Made by a program: the position numbers and the translations under genes
The notes under the pieces: model-generated
What the model saw: the letters and a program-made list of their open reading frames with translations, nothing else
Databases searched by the model: none
What the model was told of the DNA's origin: nothing
Shown here: positions 8,571-15,402 of the stretch, in pieces
How the letters are laid out: every line of letters starts with the position of its first letter
Position numbering within the stretch: position 1 is the stretch's first letter
DNA from: Streptomyces tuirus
Lineage (GTDB): Bacteria > Actinomycetota > Actinomycetes > Streptomycetales > Streptomycetaceae
Direction of reading: 5' to 3'
NCBI RefSeq assembly: GCF_014701095.1
Contig: NZ_AP023439.1
Coordinates: 4,886,001 to 4,950,000 of the forward strand
DNA: 64,000 nt

Positions 8571-9125
8571 TCACTCCCCGGAGAGCAGCGCGACGGGGTC
8601 GAGGGTCTCGTCGCCCTTCGACCAGTTGCAGGGGCAGAGCTCGTCCGTCTGGAGCGCGTCCAGGACCCGGAGGACCTCCTTCGGGTTACGGCCGACCGAG
8701 CCCGCGGTCACCATGGAGAACTGGATCTCGTTGTTCTGGTCCACGATGAACACCGCGCGCTTGGCGAAGCCGTCCTCGCCCTCGATGCCGAGGTCGCGCA
8801 TCAGCTCGTGCTTGGAGTCGGCCATCATCGGGAACGGCAGGTCGCGCAGGTCGTCGTGGTCCTTGCGCCAGGCGTGGTGGACGAACTCGGAGTCACCGGA
8901 GAAGCCGAGGACCTGCGCGTCGCGGTCGGCGAACTCGTCGTTCAGCTTGCCGAAGGCGGCGATCTCGGTCGGGCACACGAAGGTGAAGTCCTTGGGCCAG
9001 GCGAAGACGATCTTCCACTGACCCTCGTAGGTCTTGTGGTTGATCTGCTCGAACTCCTTGCCCTTCTCCAGCGAGACGCAGGCGGTCAGGTCGAACTCGG
9101 GGAACTTGTCACCGACGGTGAGCAC
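8571..9125 (-). CDS. ahpC: Alkyl hydroperoxide reductase C (peroxiredoxin)
   Basis: This 184-residue 2-Cys peroxiredoxin reduces peroxides. The peroxidatic cysteine is C51 in DFTFVCPTE, and the resolving cysteines lie in DELCPCNWSKG near the C-terminus. The GTG start at 9125 has an AAGGAG site five to six bases upstream and gives the standard N-terminus LTVGDKFPEFDL. The frame stays open far upstream into oxyR but that is a shadow. Transcription diverges from oxyR across a 133-bp region with palindromic sequence. Confidence 0.96.
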   Translation of the reverse strand: MLTVGDKFPEFDLTACVSLEKGKEFEQINHKTYEGQWKIVFAWPKDFTFVCPTEIAAFGKLNDEFADRDAQVLGFSGDSEFVHHAWRKDHDDLRDLPFPMMADSKHELMRDLGIEGEDGFAKRAVFIVDQNNEIQFSMVTAGSVGRNPKEVLRVLDALQTDELCPCNWSKGDETLDPVALLSGE

Positions 9126-9219
9126 ACACACTCCTTGCAGCGAAGAAACTCCCGGATCGCGGGGGTTTCCCATGGGTTGGACTGGGTTGATGTTGGCACA
9201 GGCTCGATTGATTACGGAA

Positions 9220-9256
9220 ATAGCTACACTCGGTCGAGTTGATCGGAGGTAGTTAT
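9220..9256. promoter_or_regulatory. Candidate OxyR operator in the ahpC-oxyR intergenic region
   Basis: Dyad ATAGCTAC (9220-9227) and GTAGTTAT (9249-9256) matches in seven of eight pairs and encloses a perfect palindrome ACTCGGTCGAGT (9228-9239). LysR-type OxyR binds AT-rich interrupted dyads of ATAG/CTAT type between itself and divergent ahpC. The site covers the oxyR ribosome-binding region (GGAGG at 9245-9249), which fits autorepression. The assignment is by position and pattern only. Confidence 0.55.
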
Positions 9257-9258
9257 CA

Positions 9259-10209
9259 GTGACTGTCGGTAATAAGCGCAGGCAGCCCAGCCTGGCCCAG
9301 CTCCGGGCGTTCGCCGCGGTGGCCGAACACCTCCATTTCCGGGAAGCGGCAGCCGCGATCGGCATGAGCCAGCCCGCCCTCTCGGGCGCGGTGTCGGCCC
9401 TGGAGGAGACACTCGGAGTGACGCTCCTCGAGCGTACGACGCGCAAGGTCCTGCTCTCCCCGGAGGGCGAGCGGATCGCCGTACGGGCCAAGGCGGTTCT
9501 GGGGGAGGTGGAGACGCTCATGGACGAGGCCGAGGCGGTCCGGGCGCCCTTCACCGGGGCGCTGCGGCTCGGCGTGATCCCGACGGTCGCGCCCTATCTG
9601 CTGCCGACGGTCCTGCGGCTCGTCCACGAGCGGTATCCGCACCTCGACCTCCAGGTGCACGAGGAGCAGACGGCCAGCCTGCTCGACGGCCTCGCCGGCG
9701 GCCGGCTCGACCTCCTGCTGCTCGCCGTACCCCTGGGCGTCCCGGGTGTCAGCGAACTGCCTCTGTTCGACGAGGACTTCGTGCTGGTCACGCCGCTCGA
9801 CCACGGGCTCGGCGGGCGGGAGGGCATTCCGCGCCGGGCGCTGCGCGAGCTGAACCTGCTGCTGCTGGACGAGGGGCACTGCCTGCGCGACCAGGCCCTC
9901 GACATCTGCCGCGAGGCCGGCCGCGACGACGTGCCGGTCACCACGACCGCCGCGGGCCTGTCCACGCTGGTGCAGCTCGTCGCGGGCGGGCTCGGCGTCA
10001 CCCTGCTGCCGCGCACCGCCCTGAAGGTCGAGACCTCCCGCAGCAACCAGCTCCTCACCGGCTGCTTCGCCGACCCGGCCCCCACGCGCCGGATCGCACT
10101 GGCGATGCGGGTGGGGGCCGCGCGCGGCGCGGAGTACGAGGAACTGGCGGCCGCCCTGCGACAGGCGCTGCGCCCGCTGCCCGTACGGGTCCTGGAGCAG
10201 GACACCTGA
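9259..10209 (+). CDS. oxyR: Hydrogen peroxide-sensing LysR-type regulator OxyR
   Basis: The 316-residue LysR-type regulator has an N-terminal helix-turn-helix (LAQLRAFAAVAEHLHFREAA, MSQPALSGAVSALEETLG) and a periplasmic-binding-like effector domain. The redox pair is clear: EGHCLRDQALDICRE places C208 and C217 nine residues apart, the same spacing as C199/C208 of E. coli OxyR. Oxidation to a disulfide would switch on the divergent ahpCD operon. Start GTG 9259 follows GGAGG. Confidence 0.95.
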   Translation: MTVGNKRRQPSLAQLRAFAAVAEHLHFREAAAAIGMSQPALSGAVSALEETLGVTLLERTTRKVLLSPEGERIAVRAKAVLGEVETLMDEAEAVRAPFTGALRLGVIPTVAPYLLPTVLRLVHERYPHLDLQVHEEQTASLLDGLAGGRLDLLLLAVPLGVPGVSELPLFDEDFVLVTPLDHGLGGREGIPRRALRELNLLLLDEGHCLRDQALDICREAGRDDVPVTTTAAGLSTLVQLVAGGLGVTLLPRTALKVETSRSNQLLTGCFADPAPTRRIALAMRVGAARGAEYEELAAALRQALRPLPVRVLEQDT

Positions 10210-10220
10210 CGACCCGTACG

Positions 10221-10236
10221 GGCGGTGCGTACCGCC
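10221..10236. terminator. Short hairpin between oxyR and the ABC permease gene
   Basis: GGCGGT (10221-10226) and ACCGCC (10231-10236) pair around a GCGT loop, in the 28-bp gap between convergent stops. It is a weak terminator candidate. Confidence 0.4.
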
Positions 10237-10237
10237 G

Positions 10238-12577
10238 CTACTCGGTGCGCAGCCCGTCCGGCCGCATCAGCCTCAGCAGCGGAGGCAGACTCAGCAGGGT
10301 CACCACGAGGACGACACCGGCGCCGACGCCCGTCATCGACAGCACGCTCGGCCAGTCCACCCGGACCGAGGTGTTGGTCATCCGCAGCAGGACCGCGCCC
10401 AGGGCGATGCCCACCGTCGCGGCGAGCAGCAGGCCCAGACCGATGGGGATCGCCGTCTGCCACAGCACCGACAGGCTGAGGGTGCGGCGCCTGGTGCCGA
10501 AGGCGACCAGGGACGACAGCAGCTTGCGGCGTTCGCGCAGCTGCTCCAGCTGTGAGACGAGCAGGCTCGCCCCGATCAGCGCCAGCACGCAGGCGGAGCC
10601 GACGGACAGGCCCGTGCGGATGGCGGCGTAGCGGTCGTTGCTCTCGACGCTGTGCCAGGTCATGGGCTGGACCGCCCGGTCGAGCCGCGCGGCCGTGTTA
10701 CGCACATGGTCGTAGGCGTCCGGCACCGAGAGGTCCAGGCTCAGGAAGAGCCGCGCGGACGTGACCGCCGCCAGCTTCTCGGGCAGCGCCCCGGGCGTGA
10801 CCAGGATGCCGCCGCGCTCGTATCCGGTGGGGTCCTCGCGGGACTGGGCCGGGCGGATGTTGTGCGGCACGGTCCAGGAGACAGGGCGGTCGCCCGAGCG
10901 GGCGGCGTCGTCATCCGGTTCGGTCCACAGGACCGTGCCGGGCTCGGCCAGGTGGTCGCTCCCGCTCTCGTACTGCGAGCCCTTCGCCGCGAAGACGTCC
11001 CCGTCGCGGCAGGAGGGGAGCGTGGCCACCTCGCGCAGCGACGCGCAGTCGGCCACGGTGATCTGGGCGTAGGAGTCCTCGCCGCGCCGGTCGCGCAGAT
11101 AGACGTCGGACAGGGCGATGATCCTGCGCACGCCCTCGGTGCCGCGGTACTTCCCGGTGATGGCCGAGGCGTCGGCGCCGTCCGGCACGTCCACGCTCAT
11201 CTGGGCCCGGGAGACGTCGTACCGCGACGCGCTGGTGTAGTTGCCCTCCACCCCGGCGAACAGCATCTGCAGGGCGATCGCCCCGGCCACCGCCACCGCG
11301 ATGCCGTTGACCATCCGGGCCGCCGAGCCACTGCTCAACTGCAGGCGCCGGACAGCCAGTTGCCAGGCGACCCCGCCCGAGCCGAGCCGGGCCACGACCG
11401 TCTCCACCACCCAGGGGAGCAGTGCCGTGACGCCGACCAGCAGCAGCATCACGCCGCCGATGACGAGGTACTGGTTGAAGTTCCCGCCGTCGTCGCCCTG
11501 CCCGATCATCGGGTAGAGCAGCGCGATGCCGCCCAGCGGCAGCAGCAGCCGCCACCACAGCCGGCGCCGCGAGGGCCTGGCCGTGCGCACCACGCCGAGC
11601 GGCTCGATGACCACCCCGCGCAGGGCGAGGATCGTCACCAGGACCGCCGCCGCCGGCACCGCCACCGCGACCAGGACGGCCAGCACCGGAGAGGGGTTCA
11701 GATAGCTCGGGAACACACTGACGTGGAACACCTCGGCGGAGGCCGCCAGTTCGCGTCCGAGCAGGAAGAACCCGGTGCCGAGGACGAGCCCCAGCACCGA
11801 GCCGGCGAGCGCCTCGCCGGCGGCGATCCGCCGGGTCATCCTGCTGTCGGAGCCGACCAGCCGCAGGGCCGCCAGCCTGCGGTCACGGCGCTCGCCGCCG
11901 AACCGCACGGCCGCTGCGATGAACACGGCGACCGGCATCAGCAGCACCACGAAGACGACCAGGACCAGCAGGAGCAACACCGGGTCCCAGGGGTCGGACG
12001 ACCCCAGGTCGTCGTTGCCGAAGCTGTCGATCCGGGCGCCGCTCGCCGGGCCCTCCAGCAGCTTCGCCAGCCCCTCGCCGCCCGCGAAGTAGGCGAGTTC
12101 CTGCGAGCCGACCAGCCCCTGCTCGCCGATGGTGCCGGAGATGCGGTAGTCCAGCCGCTCCCGCAGCAGCTTGCCGTCGTCGGAGGCGAGCAGCTCCTTC
12201 AGCGCGGGGGAGACGGCCATCTCGCCCGCGGCCGGGAACTCCGCGACCCCCGGCGGCAGCGGAGCCCGCGGCCCCTCCGGCTCCAGCAGCCGGCCGCGCA
12301 CGTCCTGGTCCCGGAACGTGGTGTCCGCGTCCACGACCACCAGCGTGTCGTCGGCCTTCGGAATCTTCTGCTGGCTGAACGTGTGGTCGCTGCGCGCCTC
12401 CTCGCGCCGGTCCCGTTCCGCCAGCGCGCTGGGGATGGCGGTGGTGAGCAGCAGCAGCGCCACCCCGAGCCCCACACCGACGGCCGTGAGCAGCGACCGC
12501 GTCCACCCCTCGCGCCCGCCGGCGAGGGCGAACCGGGCCCCCATGGCGAGGTCCCGGCTCCACTGCCCGATGCTCAT
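10238..12577 (-). CDS. FtsX-like ABC transporter permease
   Basis: The 779-residue membrane protein begins with a cytoplasmic start and a first membrane segment (SLLTAVGVGLGVALLLLTTAIP). A large extracellular region follows, and then two FtsX-type cores: VLLLLVLVVFVVLLMPVAVFIAAAVRFGGERRDRR-type and the C-terminal SACVLALIGASLLVSQLEQLRERRKLLSSLVAFGTRRRTL-type. This MacB/FtsX-type layout often exports lipoproteins or peptides or gives resistance to membrane-active compounds. Its start overlaps the stop of the ATPase gene (ATGA), so the two are translationally coupled. The substrate is unknown. Confidence 0.88.
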   Translation of the reverse strand: MSIGQWSRDLAMGARFALAGGREGWTRSLLTAVGVGLGVALLLLTTAIPSALAERDRREEARSDHTFSQQKIPKADDTLVVVDADTTFRDQDVRGRLLEPEGPRAPLPPGVAEFPAAGEMAVSPALKELLASDDGKLLRERLDYRISGTIGEQGLVGSQELAYFAGGEGLAKLLEGPASGARIDSFGNDDLGSSDPWDPVLLLLVLVVFVVLLMPVAVFIAAAVRFGGERRDRRLAALRLVGSDSRMTRRIAAGEALAGSVLGLVLGTGFFLLGRELAASAEVFHVSVFPSYLNPSPVLAVLVAVAVPAAAVLVTILALRGVVIEPLGVVRTARPSRRRLWWRLLLPLGGIALLYPMIGQGDDGGNFNQYLVIGGVMLLLVGVTALLPWVVETVVARLGSGGVAWQLAVRRLQLSSGSAARMVNGIAVAVAGAIALQMLFAGVEGNYTSASRYDVSRAQMSVDVPDGADASAITGKYRGTEGVRRIIALSDVYLRDRRGEDSYAQITVADCASLREVATLPSCRDGDVFAAKGSQYESGSDHLAEPGTVLWTEPDDDAARSGDRPVSWTVPHNIRPAQSREDPTGYERGGILVTPGALPEKLAAVTSARLFLSLDLSVPDAYDHVRNTAARLDRAVQPMTWHSVESNDRYAAIRTGLSVGSACVLALIGASLLVSQLEQLRERRKLLSSLVAFGTRRRTLSLSVLWQTAIPIGLGLLLAATVGIALGAVLLRMTNTSVRVDWPSVLSMTGVGAGVVLVVTLLSLPPLLRLMRPDGLRTE

Positions 12578-13263
12578 ACGACGCGCTCCATGTCACGGGA
12601 CTTGCCGTCCCGGACGACGATCTCGCGGTCGGAGTAGGCGGCCACCCGCGCCTCGTGCGTGACGAGCACCACGGCCGCGTTGGCGGACCGGGCGGCGTCC
12701 GTCAGCAGCTCCATCACCCGCTCGCCGTTGAAGGAGTCGAGCGCCCCGGTCGGCTCGTCGGCGAAGACGACCCTCGGGTTCGTCACCAGCGACCGCGCGA
12801 CCGCGACCCGCTGCCCCTGACCGCCGGACACCTCGCCGGGCCGCTTCTTGCGGAGGTCGTCGACCTCGAGCCGTTCCATCCACGCGAGCGCGGCCCGCTC
12901 GGCCTCCTTGCGGGACGACCCGTTCAGCCGCAGCGGCAGCGCGACGTTCTCCACACAGGTCAGTTCCGGTACGAGCTGCCCGAACTGGAACACGAACCCG
13001 AACTCCGAGCGCCGCAGCGCACTGCGCTCGGCGTCGCTCATCGCGGTCACCTCGCGCCCGTTGTACGTGATCGAGCCCGAGTCCGGCATGACGATCCCGG
13101 CGAGGCAGTGCAGCAGCGTCGACTTGCCGGAGCCGGACGGGCCCATCACGGCGACGACCTCGCCGGGGTGGATGGAGAACTCGGCGCCGTCGAGCGCGGT
13201 CGTCGGCCCGTACGCCTTGCGCAGATCCTGGGCGGTGAGGAGCGAACCAGCGGGAATCGTCAC
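12574..13263 (-). CDS. ABC transporter ATP-binding protein (LolD/MacB type)
   Basis: The 229-residue ATPase shows Walker A GPSGSGKSTLLH, Q-loop FVFQFGQLVPELT, signature VSGGQGQRVAVARSL, Walker B VVFADEPTGALD and switch histidine VLVTHEAR. The EPTGALD form and the short length are typical of the MacB/LolD subfamily that partners FtsX-type permeases. It overlaps the PadR regulator gene upstream by four bases and the permease gene downstream, giving a three-gene operon padR-ATPase-permease. Confidence 0.93.
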   Translation of the reverse strand: MTIPAGSLLTAQDLRKAYGPTTALDGAEFSIHPGEVVAVMGPSGSGKSTLLHCLAGIVMPDSGSITYNGREVTAMSDAERSALRRSEFGFVFQFGQLVPELTCVENVALPLRLNGSSRKEAERAALAWMERLEVDDLRKKRPGEVSGGQGQRVAVARSLVTNPRVVFADEPTGALDSFNGERVMELLTDAARSANAAVVLVTHEARVAAYSDREIVVRDGKSRDMERVV

Positions 13264-13784
13264 CGGGCCACCGCCTCACGGAGCTTGTCCAGACGTGCCG
13301 CGGTCAGCTCCAGCCAGCGCAGGTCCGCCTCCAGGTGGAACAGCGCGTGGTCGCAGATGAGCTGGTCGGCCAGATCGCCCTTGCGCTTGCGGTCGGTGAG
13401 GATCCGCATGCTGCGCAGATGCTCCGAGCGCTGGGTGTCGAGGAGGTCAGCGGCGTCGCGATGGGTGAGCAGCGCGAGGACGATCTTGGTGTAGAGGGTC
13501 GACTGGAGGTACGGCTCCGGCTTCTCGGGCGTGGCGAGCCAGCGCGCGACGTCGGTGATGCCGGCCTCGGTGATCGCGTAGCGCTTGCGCTCGGGACCGC
13601 CGCCCGCCTCGATGCCGTCGACTTCGACCAGCCCGTGCTTCAGCAGCCGCGACATCGTCGAGTAGACCTGGCCGTAGTGGAGGGGCCGGTCATGACCGAA
13701 CTTCTCGTCGAAGGCCCGTTTCAGGTCGTAACCGTGGCGCGGGCCGGACTCCAGGAGCCCCAGGAGAGTGTGACCGATGGACAT
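13260..13784 (-). CDS. PadR-family transcriptional regulator
   Basis: The 174-residue protein has the PadR winged helix at the N-terminus (MSIGHTLLGLLESGPRHGYDLKRAF, VYSTMSRLLKHGLVEVD, KRYAITEAG). A C-terminal helical dimerisation part follows (Vir_C-like, ADLLDTQRSEHLRSMRIL). It heads the operon with the ABC transporter and most likely represses it until a ligand binds. ATG 13784 is preceded by TACAGT seven bases upstream (minus strand) with no ribosome-binding site, which suggests a leaderless message. Confidence 0.92.
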   Translation of the reverse strand: MSIGHTLLGLLESGPRHGYDLKRAFDEKFGHDRPLHYGQVYSTMSRLLKHGLVEVDGIEAGGGPERKRYAITEAGITDVARWLATPEKPEPYLQSTLYTKIVLALLTHRDAADLLDTQRSEHLRSMRILTDRKRKGDLADQLICDHALFHLEADLRWLELTAARLDKLREAVAR

Positions 13785-13823
13785 GACCAGGACTGTACAT
13801 GCGGTGTATATGCCATGTGTATA
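13785..13823 (-). promoter_or_regulatory. Promoter and candidate operator of the padR-ABC operon
   Basis: On the minus strand TACAGT (13797-13792) lies seven bases before the ATG, a -10 placed for a leaderless transcript. Direct repeats of GTGTATA on the plus strand (13804-13810 and 13817-13823, 13 bp apart) cover the spacer and -35 region. AT-rich half-sites of this sort are usual PadR targets, so autoregulation is likely. This is inference from position. Confidence 0.5.
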
Positions 13824-13912
13824 CGCCGGGTGTGCAGTTGCTGGCGGGCGGTACGGCTGTGCAGGTCGGGGCCGGTTGTCACGGTTCCGCAACAGCCGTG
13901 GAGCCCGTGCGG

Positions 13913-14236
13913 TCAGGCCGGGGGCGGACCCGGGGCGGAACCTCCGGCGGGCCCGGCGGATCCGGGAGGCCCGGCGGATCCGGCAGGCCCGGCAGGTCCG
14001 GCAGACCCGGGAGGCCGTCCGCGCCGGGGCAGTGGTCCCGTGTCCCGCGGCAGGCGCCCCGCCTCCGCCAGCGCCTTGCGCAGCAGGAACTCGATCTGCG
14101 CGTTGGCCGACCGCAGTTCGTCCCCGGCCCACCGCGCGAGCGCCTCGTACACCGCCGGGTCCAGCCGCAGCAGCACCTGCTTGCGCTGCTGCTGCGGCCG
14201 GCGCTGCGGGCCCGGACCTTCGCCGGGGACCGTCAC
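13913..14236 (-). CDS. Small ribbon-helix-helix-type protein with collagen-like tail
   Basis: GTG 14236 overlaps the SPFH stop codon, and the 107-residue product starts TVPGEGPGPQRRPQQQRK. Residues 24-55 (QVLLRLDPAVYEALARWAGD, ELRSANAQIEFLLRKAL) have the strand-helix-helix pattern of Arc/CopG-type proteins, as in the Arc-like DNA-binding family. The last 35 residues are G-P-A/S triplets (GSAGPAGPAGSAGPPGSAG) ending in Pro. It is coupled to the SPFH gene, so the two probably act together. In other frames this stretch gives only shadows. No function is known to me. Confidence 0.75.
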   Translation of the reverse strand: MTVPGEGPGPQRRPQQQRKQVLLRLDPAVYEALARWAGDELRSANAQIEFLLRKALAEAGRLPRDTGPLPRRGRPPGSAGPAGPAGSAGPPGSAGPAGGSAPGPPPA

Positions 14237-15168
14237 TGGTAGAGGGACCCGGTGTTGAGGACCGGCTGCGCGGCCCGGTCGCCGCACAGCACCACCATCA
14301 GATTGGAGACCATGGCCGCCTTCCGCTCGGAGTCCAGCTCCACGATGTCCCGCTCGGTGATCCGGGCGATCGCGGCCTCCACCATGCCCACCGCGCCGTC
14401 CACGATCTGCCGACGCGCCGCGACCACCGCTCCGGCCTGCTGCCGCTGGAGCATCGCCGAGGCGATCTCGGGGGCGTAGGCGAGGTGGGTGAAGCGGGAC
14501 TCGATGATCTGCACCCCGGCCGCCTCCACGCGCGCGTGCAGTTCGACGGCGAGCTTCTCGGTGATCTCCTCGGCGTTGCCGCGCAGCGACAGGCCGTCCT
14601 CCTCGTGGGCGTCGTAGGGGTACTCGATGGCGATGTGCCGCACGGCCGCCTCGGTCTGGGTGGAGACGAACTCGATGTAGTCGTCGACCTCGAAGGTGGC
14701 CTGGGCGGTGTCCTCGACGCGCCACACCACGACCGAGGCGAGCTCGATCGGGTTGCCGTAGGCGTCGTTGACCTTGAGGACGGCGGTCTCGTGGTTGCGC
14801 ACGCGGGTCGAGATCTTCGTGCGGGAGGTGAAGGGGTTCACCCAGCGCAGGCCGTCCTGCCGGATCGTGCCGCGGTAGCGGCCGAAGAGCTGGACGACGC
14901 GGGCCTCGCCCGGCGCCACCATGTTCAGCCCGCACATGGCGAGGAACGCCGCGAGGGCGACCAGGATGCCGCCGACGATCAGCCCGGCCTTCGCGCCGGA
15001 CGCGTCCACCGAGGTGGCGGCCGCGATCAGCCCGGCGCCGGCCAGCAGCCCGAGCAGTCCGAGCAGCAGCGCGAGCCCGCCGCCGATGCTGTGCGCGGTG
15101 AACTCCCGCACCCGTGGCGCCGGCATCTCGGGCACGTCGGCCGTGACCTGCGTGTCGTGTGTGGACAT
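14233..15168 (-). CDS. SPFH/band-7 domain membrane protein
   Basis: The protein has 311 residues from ATG 15168, which has a GGGGGA stretch about seven bases upstream; an in-frame ATG at 15207 would add 13 residues. Two N-terminal hydrophobic segments (GGGLALLLGLLGLLAGAGLIAA and AGLIVGGILVALAAFLAMCG) are followed by a stomatin/prohibitin homology domain (VAPGEARVVQLFGRYRGTIR, IEYPYDAHEEDGLSLRGN, VQIIESRFTHLAYAPEIA). SPFH proteins scaffold membrane microdomains. The gene is divergent from the penicillin-binding protein gene and coupled to a small ribbon-helix-helix gene. Confidence 0.88.
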   Translation of the reverse strand: MSTHDTQVTADVPEMPAPRVREFTAHSIGGGLALLLGLLGLLAGAGLIAAATSVDASGAKAGLIVGGILVALAAFLAMCGLNMVAPGEARVVQLFGRYRGTIRQDGLRWVNPFTSRTKISTRVRNHETAVLKVNDAYGNPIELASVVVWRVEDTAQATFEVDDYIEFVSTQTEAAVRHIAIEYPYDAHEEDGLSLRGNAEEITEKLAVELHARVEAAGVQIIESRFTHLAYAPEIASAMLQRQQAGAVVAARRQIVDGAVGMVEAAIARITERDIVELDSERKAAMVSNLMVVLCGDRAAQPVLNTGSLYQ

Positions 15169-15222
15169 GGGTGGTCCCCCGTTCTTCCGTCGAAGCCACT
15201 CCTGCATAGCTTCCGTCTAGCT

Positions 15223-15236
15223 AAGTGATATCACTT
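15223..15236. promoter_or_regulatory. Perfect 14-bp palindrome between divergent SPFH and PBP genes
   Basis: AAGTGATATCACTT is fully self-complementary and strikingly AT-rich for this genome. It lies 55 bp upstream of the SPFH start and 167 bp upstream of the PBP start. It looks like a dimeric regulator site for the SPFH promoter. The regulator is unknown. Confidence 0.5.
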
Positions 15237-15402
15237 TCCCGCGTTATGGCAACCCTCCGGGTGTCTCGTACGTCGGTTCCGTTGGGATGGGTGCTGATTG
15301 TCACGTCCGCAAAGGACCGGATCGGCAGCCCTATCTCTTATCTCCCGGTGTTAGCTTTCTGAGCTGACCTGAGCGGCGAACCTGTGTGACATGTGAGCAC
15401 AC

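Noticed and set aside
13913-15199. A 428-codon minus-strand frame across the SPFH gene
   Set aside because: Only its last 107 codons, after the SPFH stop, look like protein; the rest is a shadow of the SPFH gene.
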